Below, in pieces: positions 21,501 to 33,500 of a stretch of DNA of 64,000 bases. The notes under the pieces are model-generated. The model did not search any database, was not told where the DNA came from, and saw only the letters and a program-made list of their open reading frames with translations. The DNA comes from Diphasiastrum complanatum (taxonomy: Eukaryota > Streptophyta > Lycopodiopsida > Lycopodiales > Lycopodiaceae). A program made the position numbers and the translations under genes. Positions within the stretch are counted from its first letter, which is position 1. The number at the start of each line of letters is the position of its first letter. The stretch spans positions 28,196,107-28,260,106 of the forward strand of contig CM055094.1 of assembly GCA_029204225.1 (NCBI GenBank). The letters run 5' to 3'.

Positions 21501-24500
21501 CCGGATCAAGTAGCAGCAAGCCCTGGTGCATCAACAGCTAGAGGAACATCTGATGTAGAGGAATCAACAAGTGCAGCAAGAGCACGAGCCTGATCCGCAA
21601 GTAATGGTGTATGATAAAAGACATCAATAGGCTCCCATGTGGCCTCCTCAATAGGACGACCATCCCACTGGACCAAAAACTGAATCTGCCGGCGGCGTCG
21701 ACTATGGTATAGACGGACCTGTAATATAGCAGCAGGTAAAAATGGAAATAACTCTGGAGCAGTAGGAAACTCAGCATCACAAGGAGCGTCATCCTCAATA
21801 GCAGCACGTAATAAACTGACATGGAATACATCACAGGCGCGTGTGGAAGTAGGAAGCTGTAAGCGATATGTAACTGGACTAAGAACCTCCACAATGTGAT
21901 AAGGCCCATAATAACGTGGTGCAAGCTTCTCAGTAGAAGCATGGCCCTGGACAAAATGATGACGTGCAAACTGTACGCGTAGATAAACCATATCTCCAAG
22001 CTGAAACTCAACATGGCGGCGGTGACAATCAACTGAGGTCTGATAACGCTGCTGAACATGCTGTAAATGAGAACTGGCCCGGGTAATAAGCTCTCGAGCA
22101 CCTGATAGAAAAGATGCAAGTGTAACAGGTGTATCCTCAGGAGGAAGAGGAATGCCAACTAAAAGAGGTGCATAGCCATGAGATAATAAAAATGGAGAGA
22201 CACCTGTGCTGGTACTAACAGAGCTATTATAGCTATACTCTGCTAAACATAAATGCTGATCCCAATCCTTCCCTGAAGGAGTAACAAAATGGCGTAAATA
22301 ATCCTCAAGGATCCTGTTAAGGACCTCAGACTGCCCATCAGAAGTAGAATGATAAGCAGAACCCATAAAAAGCTGAACATCCAAAATACGCATAAGCTCT
22401 GTCCAGAATATAGATGTAAACTTACTATCCCGATCAGAAAGGATAGTACGAGGAAATCCATGCAGGCGGAAAATCTCTAATAGGAACAAACGTGCACACT
22501 GCTCTGCTGTGATTGTACTACGAACTGGGATAAAATGTGCCTGTTTCGAGAACCTGTCAACTACCACCATACATGAATCGTGACCACGCTGGGTATGGGG
22601 AAGGCCAAGGATAAAGTCCATAGATATATCAGTCCACTGGCGATGAGGAATAGGCCAACTTTGGAGCAAACCAGCAGATTTAGCACGGGAGTACTTATTA
22701 CGAAGACAGAAAGGGCAGGTACGAATAAGTACAGCAAGCTCAGATCGAAGAGAGGGCCAATAGAAATGGTCTTTGAGACGAGCATAAGACTTCTGAAAAC
22801 CAAAGTGACCCCCAACAGGAGAGGAATGAGCATCCGACAACAATTGGGATCGGATACCCAAAGAACTAGGGATACAAAGAGAATCATAATGATAAAGACG
22901 ATTGTCAATAATGGAGTAAACCTGATAAGGACTGGACAAAACAGGTGGGGCAGAACTATAAACATCACGAAAATCAGAACATGTAAGGTATGCTGCAGCT
23001 AGGGCATCAAACCATGGAGGAATAGTAGAAACGAGTGTATTTAACCAAACTGGAAGACGAGATAATGCATCAGCAGCAGTGTTAGCACGACCAGGACGAT
23101 ACAATATGGAGAAACTAAAAGACTGTAAAAACTGCAACCAATGAAATTGACGATCACTAAGGTTGCGTTGAGAAAACAGATAACGTAAAGACTGGTGATC
23201 AGTAATAATGTCAAATGGGACTCGATACAGATAATGACGCCACTTCATAAGAGCATAGATAATAGCAAGAAGCTCTTTCTCATGCACAGAATAACGTTGC
23301 TCATAAGAGCGAAGACGACGCGACTCATAGGCAATAATACATTGTGACTGGCGAAGTAAAGCACCCAAACCAACATTACTAGCATCAGTCTCAACAAGAA
23401 ACTTCTGATCAAACTGTGGTAAACACATAACGGCAGCATCAACAACAGCACGACGAAGAGTATCAGGAGTCCAAAGAAAATTACTAGACTTCTTCAAAAG
23501 TGCATGAAGAGGAGCTGTGATAGTGGCAAAATGAGGAACTGGACGACGAAGGTGAGTGGCTAACCCAAGAAACATACGAACATGATGAATATCAGTAGGT
23601 ATAGGCCAATCCTGGATGGCCTGAACCTTATGAGGGTCCAGACGAATGTGACCATTACAAATAAGAAAACCAAGAAACTTGATCTCAGAAACAGCAAAAG
23701 AAAATTTAGACAACTTAGCAAATAACTAGTGGTGTACAAGTAACTGAAAGACAGAGGAAAGATGGGTAACATGCTCAGCAAGAGACTGACTAAAAATAAG
23801 AATATCATCAAAATAAACCAAGACACAATAACCAAGAAGCGGACGCAAGACGTTATTCATCACATTCTGGAACGTAGGAGGGCCATTAGTAACACCAAAA
23901 GGAAGCACACGAAATTCATATAAACCAAGATGAGTACGGAAAGCAGTCTTATGTTCGTCAGAAGGGTGCAACCTGATTTGGTAATATCCAGAACGAAGGT
24001 CTATCTTGGAAAAGATTTTAGAGATACCGAGCTGGTCAAAGAGGTCATCCATGTGTGGAATAGGGTACTGATTACGAATAGTCAACTTATTTAAAGCACG
24101 GTAATCAATACAAAGGTGTTTGGTACCATCTTTCTTATTAATAAGGAGAACAGGAGCACAAAAAGGGCTGTGACTAGGAACAATGAGACCCTGATCTAAC
24201 AAGGTAGTAATATGGAGCTCAAGCTCATCACGCTCAGATCGAGACATACGATAAGGGGGACGGGAAGGAGGAGCAGAACCAGGACGCAAGTCAATATGAT
24301 GGTTCACGTCACGTAATGGTGGTAGCGTCGTAGGTTCTGAAAAGACAAAAGCATATTGATGTAATAAGTCAGAAATCACCTGAGGAACAACTGCTGGTGT
24401 AGAAACTGGAGGAACTGGTACTGCCCGCTGAACACATAATAAGGCAGCACAATGAGCCTTCGGCAGGCTGCGAATAAACTATCAACTGGAAGTCTCCCTG

Positions 24501-27500
24501 AGAATCAATGCCCACAAGTGAGTGTGTAATTGCATCATGTACAAATGTCAATGTCTGCTGTGTCAAGTCCAGTGTAACGGCTCCAAGAGATGCAAACCAA
24601 TCAACACCAAGGATAAGATCATAACGCTCCATAGGGATAATGTAAAGATCTACCTGTCCAGAGAAATCTCCAATGCGGTATGGTAAACGCTGAACCATCT
24701 GTGAACTAGGAAAAGAATGAGAACTAGCAACCTCAACTGTGAGAGGCTGGGAAGCAGGAACAGGTGAAGCACGGATCCGACTAGTGATATAACTGCTAAT
24801 AAAAGAATGAGTGCTACCAGTATCAACTAAAGCAATATACTCACGACCTGTAATACGCACACGTAACTGAATGGAGCGAGGACCAGGACACCCTGTCCAA
24901 GTAGCATAGGCAGGCTGAGCATGGCAAGTAGCAGGAAGTAAATCAGGGGAAGGCTCAGAGGATAAGTCAGGCTCATCAGAAATATGAATGTAGATATCGG
25001 AATCATCTGGAGTAGTGCCCTCATGGTAAAAAACAGCAGCAGTAGTAGGGAGAGGCTGGCGGCAATCACGGGCAAGATGGTCAGGACTCTTACAACGAAA
25101 GCAAAGACGCTTCTGCTGAAGATCAGCGAACTCTGTAGACGTGTAACGTCGGACAAAAGCAGGTCGAGGAGTCGGAGGACGAGGAGGCGAAGGGGTAATG
25201 GAGAGAGCTGGAACAGAAGGGGCCGGTGCAGGGGTGAACGTAGCGGGAATAGATGAAGCAGAAGGACGGGGTCGGGAGAAGCGGGAAGGAAGGGTGTCAG
25301 AGTACTTATGCTGTAAAGTACTGGCAAGAGACATTGCCTCAACAAGTGTGGTAGGACGGAAGGAAGAAACATCATAACGTAAAGCACCACGAAGCCCAGC
25401 AATGTAACGAGAAATAAGCTCAGTGGGCTATAGATCTGTGAAAAGATAAGAAAGCTCCATAAACTGATCTGTATAAGAAGCAAGATCATTGGTCTGAGTG
25501 AGACTACGGAATGTATCACGTTGGCGGTCAAGCCACTGAGGATCAATCATAGCATGGCGGAGGTCACGGCGAAAAGTATGCCATACATGGAGCCCTTCCC
25601 GATCAGGATCAACTCTATAAACTCGGCACCACATGGCGGCATGTCCATCTAAATGTAAAGCAGCCAACTGGATCTTCTGAGGATCAGTCTTAGGGTAAAT
25701 CTGAAAATATGTGTCAAGCTTAGCAAACCAATTCTCTAATAAGTTCCCGTCGGAGGAACCGGAATAGGTAGCAAGCTGTACCCTATCACGAAAGTCGCGA
25801 GCAAAGTGTGGCTCAGGAAGGGGGGAACGAGGAAAGAAACCAGAAGCTGTAAAAATGCGCTGGACAGCCAGGGATACAATGTGAATTTGAAAGATTAAAC
25901 GGAGTCAGAATTCCTGAAAATTGTGGTGGAGAATGAGCGCGCGACAGCCTTTTGATAAACTGTAAAAGATGGCTGGAATTGGAGAAAAAAATAGGCAAAA
26001 AGTGACAAGTTGGGAGTGCTGAGGCAGCGATTTACAAGTTGAAGAATTTTAGCTGTTTGGAATAGCAAATGATGTTGGAATTGGGTAGTTTTTGGATGAG
26101 GATGGGCGCTGGATAGTTAGGGAACTAACTGTGGAAGATGGCTGCAAACTGGAAAAATATCAGACAAAAGTGACAGGTCGGAAGGCAGGGACAGCGATGG
26201 AAAGGAAGAGGAGGAGCGCTGGGCAGCAAAGAAAAGAGGGGACAAAACAGGGGGAACGCTGGGCAGGAAGGAGTGGAAGGAGCAGCGATGGAACAGGGCT
26301 GTCAAAACGGCAATGGAGCTGTAGGAACAGCGATGGAGGAGCAAGGCAAGGTAGCAAAGAAAAAAAAAATTCCAGATTGTGCTCAGAAAAGTGCTCTGAT
26401 ACCAAGTTACGAATAGAGCCACAACTGATCTAGAGCTAAGCTAGGAAAGCATCACATAAGCAAGACTTAACCCTAGAAAGCAGGAAAGAGAGAGATTAAG
26501 GAGGCTAAAGAGAGAGATCGATATCATCAGCTGAATGACAAATGACACAGTTTCCCTACTTATAGCCAAGAGGAAGCCCTAAAAGGAAGCTTCCAGTGGC
26601 TAGGGCCCAACTGGGAGGGATAATAATGCGCCCTCCAAGAAGGCCCCCACTCTCCAGTAATATGTCCAAATGGCCTAATAATGAATAATAAGGCCAAAGG
26701 CCAACCATATAGTCTGAATGTCACTAATGAATAAAAAAGGGCCCAAGGCCTGCTTATGCATAAAGTAAAGTAATTGTAAATGTAAATGGATGCGGCGAAT
26801 GTAATGAGCCGAGTCCATAACTGCATCCCAATTGGCCTGATCACCCACTTTTGAATGCCACGTGACTGGAATAGAGGGTAGCTATGTTTAAAGTTTGCCT
26901 ATGGATAGGAGGAGATCGTTCTTTCAATCGCTAGTAGGAGCTTGGAGAGTGAGCATCTTCACATTTGGTATCAAAGTTTCATTCTAGAGAGAGAACAGCT
27001 TGTTTCATAGAGAGAGAGAGTGAAAAAAAAACATTTTCATCTTTTTCCTGAGAAGAGCTTTGAGGTAAATATTGGGTGCAACCAAGTTTGTTGTGGTTGG
27101 TTCATTGTCCTTAGACCCTGCTTTGAATGGTCCCTACTCATGTTTTGCATTCATGTCCACAATTTCTTGTTGAAGCAAATCATTTTCCCGCATTATATCC
27201 AAATATTGGCACTAATCGAGCATGAGGATGATGGTGCTTGATATCCCTTTCTAGTGGTCTCATAATTACAAGAGAGCTTGTGCAAAAAATGGAAGAAAAA
27301 TTAGGAAGTTTTGCTCGAAAACGGCTTAGAAACTCAATAAGGAGTGTAGAGGCACAAATAGCTCCAAAGGTGAAACTTCAACCTACAAAAGTACAATGGA
27401 AGGGGGCCCAAGGCCCACCCAACAACCAACCTCGAGAATATTTCACTACTTTGCATCCTAGTGTCCAAAGCCCAAGTAGGCACACTTCACATTGAAAGGG

Positions 27501-30500
27501 TTGGCAGTCAAATACGTTGCCACCTGGCTACACCATGTGAAGGGTGGTGGAAGTGTACATCACTGCGACACAACACACACACACACAACTTAAGTTACCT
27601 AAAATCTTTTAGGGAAGAGACCGTAAAAGTACATTCACATTGCACAAGCTTAAAAACAGTCTAATAGTAGAAATAAATCTACAAGTTAAGTGATTATGCC
27701 AATCTACCAGAAGTGTAAAAACCTGGTGTTAATTGATATGAAACCAGGAACTGTAAAAAAACAGATTGATACTACAATTACATGGTTAGTTAATGCATCT
27801 AAACATGGAATTCAAACAAACTGTAACATGGCGTGAACCAGAATTATCGCAATTGATTTTCCAAACATTTTCAAGGCAGAAAGACTTGACATTCAAGCTC
27901 AACCAATGAATTCATCAATCATTATCCAAAGATAAAAGCATGATAATAATCTGTTAAGGTAGGAACATGCACACCTTGTACACAGAAACGGCAAGTCTGA
28001 TACTAACCTTTATGAAACTAATTAGTCAATCTTATTAAGGATCCCTTTGTTACTGCCCATTCATAGAGTCAACCCGAGTCACCCTCATGCATTGGAATTA
28101 TCAACATCAATCGTCCCAATCAAGCCTCCAATGGTAATTGGCACTTGATTCAATCCAGGGTGTCATGGAGTTTATTTGAGCTTCCAGGACCTGTGCTGCT
28201 CTTTTAAGTTATAATTTTCAATTCTCCTATTGTAGGTTTGATCCAGCAATAACTAGATGAAGAGTGTAGTAAGTTGTAGTAAGTCTTTTGTATAGGAGCA
28301 TAATTAATCATGATGAGTCATTTTTTTCTATATTTTTCTGAGTTTAACTTCCAGATCCATCATAGTTGTAACTTGTAAAAGACTCTGTTTATCTTTCTTG
28401 TCTGTAACATCTTAGTGGATACAGGCTTTGTGTCTACATGGATTAACAGGATTTTCATTTCAGGTTTTAACTGCATATAGTGCCTGGAGTTCTTTTCCAA
28501 CTGTTGGATATTCTGGTTATGAACCCCAATATGATTGCAGGGGCTCGAAGACAAAGCATGGCGCACAAAGCAAGGAAGTGTCCAGCTACTAGGGACCATG
28601 GCGTTTTGTGCCCCACGTCAGTTGTCTCAATGCCTTCCCACCATTGTGCCTAAGCTCAGTGAGGTTAGCAAATGGGATTCCTTCTACGGGGGCACTTTAT
28701 TTGGCTTCTTGTACATATCATTGTGTTACTTTCTATCTAAAGTCTTTGAAAAGCTGAATTTTTTTACACAACCATGTTAAATTGTTATGATCTCCAAACT
28801 GCATAATGCTGGAAGTCCCTCTATTAACACTTCCTGATTGAATCAAAGTCTAAGTTAGTGCTATATTTAGTATTCCTCTCTGCAGGCTCCTCACTGCATC
28901 ATTATAGATATTAGCTGCTTGTTTCTATCAATAAAAAAGATTAGCTTTTGCTCTTAGATGTGATAACTCTCCAAAAAGTTTATGGTCGTAATCTATTAAC
29001 CACTAGGTTATGCTACAATGTACCAATTTTCAGTGTGGTCTCTTCAACTGAAGGCTTCCGCTGTTAGTGGAAAGGTTCTGAGTTTGAATTGTTTTCGGAA
29101 GGGTATGCGTAGTCCGACACAGTAAATTGTAGCCTTAAGTGTTTTTTCACCAGATTCTGAATGCCTTTTTCCTTGTGTTTAAACTGATTGTTTTTTGACT
29201 TCGTCAACAGTAATGATGCTATCTGAATTTTCTGCTTGTGATTTGGGACAGCAATTTTATTAAACTGGATTGTGACTTTTCCATGAACATTCTAGACAAT
29301 ATCTTATTGCCAAGTGCAATGAAGAATTTATGAGAGGTTTTCAAAATAGAGATATTTCTGAAGGAAGTCTATTTTAATAGAGTTATGTTTGAGTCGGCCC
29401 ATCCTTGTCTGTATGTTCAGGTAGACAGACTGATTACATATCTCAGCTTGTATCTTATCTTTTCGTGTATGCTTTATCTCCTATGCTTTCTAGTCGCTTT
29501 GCTTAAAGTACTGAGCTAAGTTGTTTGTGGATTATAGCAGCCTCCGCCCACACCTTTATGGTTAGTCCCTCACTGAGCTGACGCAACTGGTCATGCTGTT
29601 GTTTGCTTCCATCAGGAAACCTTTATTTTTGTGGTGCCAGCTAAATTTTGCAAGCTTTATATTTCTTACCAATGGCATGACTGACTCCTAGAGAGTTTGT
29701 GTGTGAAGCCCCATTCGTGGATTATCGGGCAGTGAGGTGCTCTCATTTAGAGGACATTGCTTGTTTGACTTTATATTTGCAGGTTCTCACGGATACTCAT
29801 CCTAAAGTTCAAGCAGCTGCACAGACGGCCTTGCAACAGGTTTTACTTCTATATTCAAGTATATCACTAGTCATTTTTTTATTGACAATTTTTTGTTGAA
29901 TATTCAGATTGTAATTGATGCCAACGAAGCTTTGGAGATAGAATTTCATAAATTATTGTCATAGATTATTGGTGATTGTCACTGTGATGACCATCAAACC
30001 CTGCAACAATCTTGTCTGTATTTGAATTTTCAATCACCTGGTGGTGTTCCTGTCAAATGTATTGGTGCAAAATGTTGTAATGATTGAGAGCAGACATGAG
30101 CACAGTAGACATTTTTGTGCAACTTGATCAACCTTGTTAATCTTCCATGTATCTTTTGTGTCAAGAATATTACTTGATTTGCTGCTTTGGGGACGTTAGC
30201 AGTAGCAATTACCTTAGACCCCTATTATGTTGTAGTATCCCAGGCTTCTCTGGAGCCATTTAGTTCCAGGTCAAGTACCTGAGTGCTTTCCAAGAGCCCG
30301 TCTACCAAATATGGAGTGCTTTTGATGATGTCATATTTTATTTGAGTCATAGAGAGCTAGCACCTAGTGTCCATTGAAGTTTCTACATAAAAAGAAAGAC
30401 TAGTTTTTCTTGGTTTGTACCCTCAGAAATTGGGCTTTTCCTAAGGATTCACAGACTCTTCTTGTGATACTACTGGAGACCTTGTAGTAGTGCTCCGAAA

Positions 30501-33500
30501 CCTGTTTGGGGATTAAAATTACTTTTGAGTGAGTCTTCATCAATAGCTTACTAAGTTAGGGTTTGTGTGAGTCTCTTGGTTGAGTGGTAAAAAGATGAGA
30601 CTCTCTTTTATTTATAAAGTCTATTACATCAAAGAAACTAGGGTGTCAACTGATTGTCTTTTGTTTCAGTATTTCAACTAGTTGGAAGTCATATGTTTGC
30701 TTCACAGAAGATGTTATTAGAAAGTTTTCCTTTTGGGATAGGGAGCTGGCGATTTTCACTTTGATAAACAGTTTCCCTTTTTTCTATTATTGATTATCCA
30801 TTTTCTCCATTAAAGAGAATGACTTATTTTGATACTGCAGCATAATTTGAGTCTCTATTAGTGCAAAAAAAAACAAAATAATTTTGTCCTATCATGATTC
30901 ATCTTTTTTATGTTCAAGATCCAGGTTCTATTTTTGTACATTTACTTAATTTAGGGCCTTTAGGAATATTCTTTTCTACTTCTGGAATACTGACAACTCA
31001 TTATTAGAAAGACTATAATTTTCAGCATGGCACTTAGAACTTTTGATTATTGGCATTTGTTGTGTCACAGGGTTCAATTACTCATTCTAGTATCATTTTA
31101 TTAGAAGGCAGCATAGAGTCTAATGCCACTTTGCAAAGATAAAGATTGCAATCAAGAGAGTTGTATAGCTTTGTAAGACTTTAACAGAGCTTTCCAGCCA
31201 TGATAGTGGCTTTGATAGGACATTCTCCTCTTGGAAGTGCACCCTCCTGGAAGCTTGCTCATTTTTAGACCTTTCTAGAACATTGGTCCAAATGGCTGGA
31301 TCTTGATGTAGCTCTCGTGTTTGCTTGATGCTGATTCTGTTAACATATAAAACTGTGGGTATTGTAGTTTCCTTGGGACGTTAAGGAGTCTACGATGCTT
31401 TTTTTTTTCACTAGAATTTGATAATAGAGGAAAGAGTTCTAAGCAAAAGATGCAGCTACTATAAATCAGGCTCCCAAGATCATCAAAAGCTTTGATAACA
31501 TGTTGGAAATCGGATTGTAGCATTCATATGCTGGATCTATTGATGTCTACAACGGAAAATCAGCTTCTTAAGCTGAATTGTATGCTGAAATTAATGCAAA
31601 ATGCAAGTACATCAAGTATCAATCATACGGATACATGAAGCACAAAGTAAAGAGCACTTGCATTCATCAAAAAGGTCGTTCCCCCTGATTTGGTCCTTGC
31701 GGCCATCAAAAAACTGAAAATCCATCGAACGAGAGACGTTGAGGATCTTGAGTCTGAGTTATTGATTCACACTGATGACACACTTGCCCTTACACTAGCC
31801 TCTCCCCTTAACCATGTTGTTGTCGCAGGCTTCCCATTCTCTTGGTGGACTAACATCATCCACCCTATCCATAAAAATGGTGACCCCATGATCCCTGGTA
31901 ATTATTGCACTATCATGATTGGGCATGTTCTCATGAAGTTTGATAATTGGGAATTTTTCTCTAGGAGACATTGAGTTTGATGATGACGACGATGCACCAC
32001 CTCACAGATATCAGAGACAGTGCACCACTCATAGTCATGTTGCAGCTCGCACTCCTGGTCCTATCATGAGAGCGCACAATGATGACCAGTATCACCTCAT
32101 ACTACAGCTCGTATCACATCCTTGTGCTAGATATGATTTTACATTTAGCATTTATTATGCTTCCACTTATTGACAGTTTGTAGTATTCAGTTATGTTGTT
32201 CTTTCCTATGCATAGATTTTTTTTGGAGACGTTTATATACACTGTTACCACATACTTGACATGTCTTATATGCCTTTTGGCATGGAAAAGACATTAATAA
32301 ATTCTTCTTCTTCCGCGACACCCCCCCCCCCCCCGTGCGCACGCGCGCCAACCAGTGTTTCCTCAAAACGTGTTCGAAACGGGACGTACAAAACGATCCC
32401 GTTTCGAAACGCCGTTTTAGTGTTCGAAACGACCGGAAAAAAAATAAAAAAAACCAATTTTTTTTTTCTGAAATTGCGCCATAAGCTTTGTAGTATGTAT
32501 TGGCAATGGGCATGAACAGATTCTCGCAACCTAATAACCTATCCATGATAGTATCAATAATTGACTGAGGAAAGTGACCATAATCACCATACACAGCTTC
32601 TCCTCTTGAAATTGCATTCTAATTTCTCTAGAGCATTCTCATGAAATTGGATGTATCTACTTGTTACTAGACTGTCTATGACATGTGTAAACCCCTGAAA
32701 CCGCGCCATAAGCTTTGTAGTATGTACTGGCAATGGGCATGAACAGATTCTCGCAACCTAGTAACCTATCCATGACAGTATCAATAATTGATTGAGGAAA
32801 GTGACCATAGTCACCATACACAGCTTCTCCTCTTGAAATTGCATTCTCTAGGGCATTCTCATGAAATTGGATGTATCTACTTGTTACTAGACTTTCTATG
32901 ACATCCGTAAACCCCAAAAACCCTCAAAAACACATTTTCAAAAAAAATAAAAACCCTAAAAAAAATTTCCCGTTTCGAACCTGAACCAGACGTTTCATAC
33001 GCGTTTCGAAACGCGTAGGAAACAACGTACGAAATGCACCCATGAAACATTGGCGCCAACGTCGGCACACACGCGTGCACGCGTGCCCTTCCGAGACACC
33101 GCTCATTGTGGTATGTACCAATTCAACATCCCTGATTGGTTCTCCAATCGCCACAGGTTGATCTCTCAGCTCCTTTATCCTGGTGAAGAAAGATCCCACT
33201 GATTCACTTTCTTCCATCCTTACTGCGTTCAATCTCGACTTCAAGAACATGGCCCGAGCTGGATTGCAAGTTTGAAATTGCATTCTAAGAGCTTTCCAAG
33301 CTCCCCTAGCCGTCGTGGCATCACTTATATGAGTGATCACATGGTCTTTCACTGAAAGATTGATCAAGGACAATGCTCTCTGCACCATTGCCAGATGTTG
33401 TAGTTAGAAGCCCCATCTAGTTTGCTTGCTTCGCCCAAAATTGCCTCATTGATGTTTGCCATCTCCAAACTGCTTGAAACTTCACCTGTAGGCTATAAAG

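Larger units (their letters stand above)
20632..26822 (-). mobile_element. Ty3/gypsy chromovirus, copy A (antisense in GCN1 intron)
   Basis: A complete insertion bounded by LTRs whose ends are AGTTA...TAACT, with a 5-bp target duplication GCATC at 20,627-20,631 and 26,823-26,827. On the minus strand the order is 5' LTR (26,405-26,822), primer binding site, gag remnant, zinc knuckle, protease, RT, RNase H, integrase, chromodomain and 3' LTR. The N-terminal third of gag is deleted compared with copy B. An in-frame stop breaks gag (about 25,430) and another breaks RT (about 23,728), with a frameshift between protease and RT, so it is not autonomous. The 3' LTR carries a nested solo LTR. Pol is otherwise well preserved, which suggests a fairly young insertion. 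Confidence 0.92.
18529..28540 (+). other. 10-kb GCN1 intron carrying gypsy elements
   Basis: The donor is AAG|GTCTAT and the acceptor GATTGCAG|GG. It holds a worn gypsy RNase H fragment (about 19,640-20,110, minus) and the chromovirus at 20,632-26,822 (minus). The remaining AT-rich stretches (18,530-19,600 and 26,830-28,540) contain no gene I can recognise. A pyrimidine-rich patch lies at 19,395-19,490. Confidence 0.85.

Noticed and set aside
21506-23713. A 735-codon host gene antisense to GCN1
   Set aside because: RNase H, integrase and chromodomain motifs with flanking LTRs show it is retrotransposon pol.
27238-27495. An 85-codon + strand ORF with a Lys/Arg-rich helix
   Set aside because: It could be a retroelement scrap, but no domain, splice site or second copy supports a gene.
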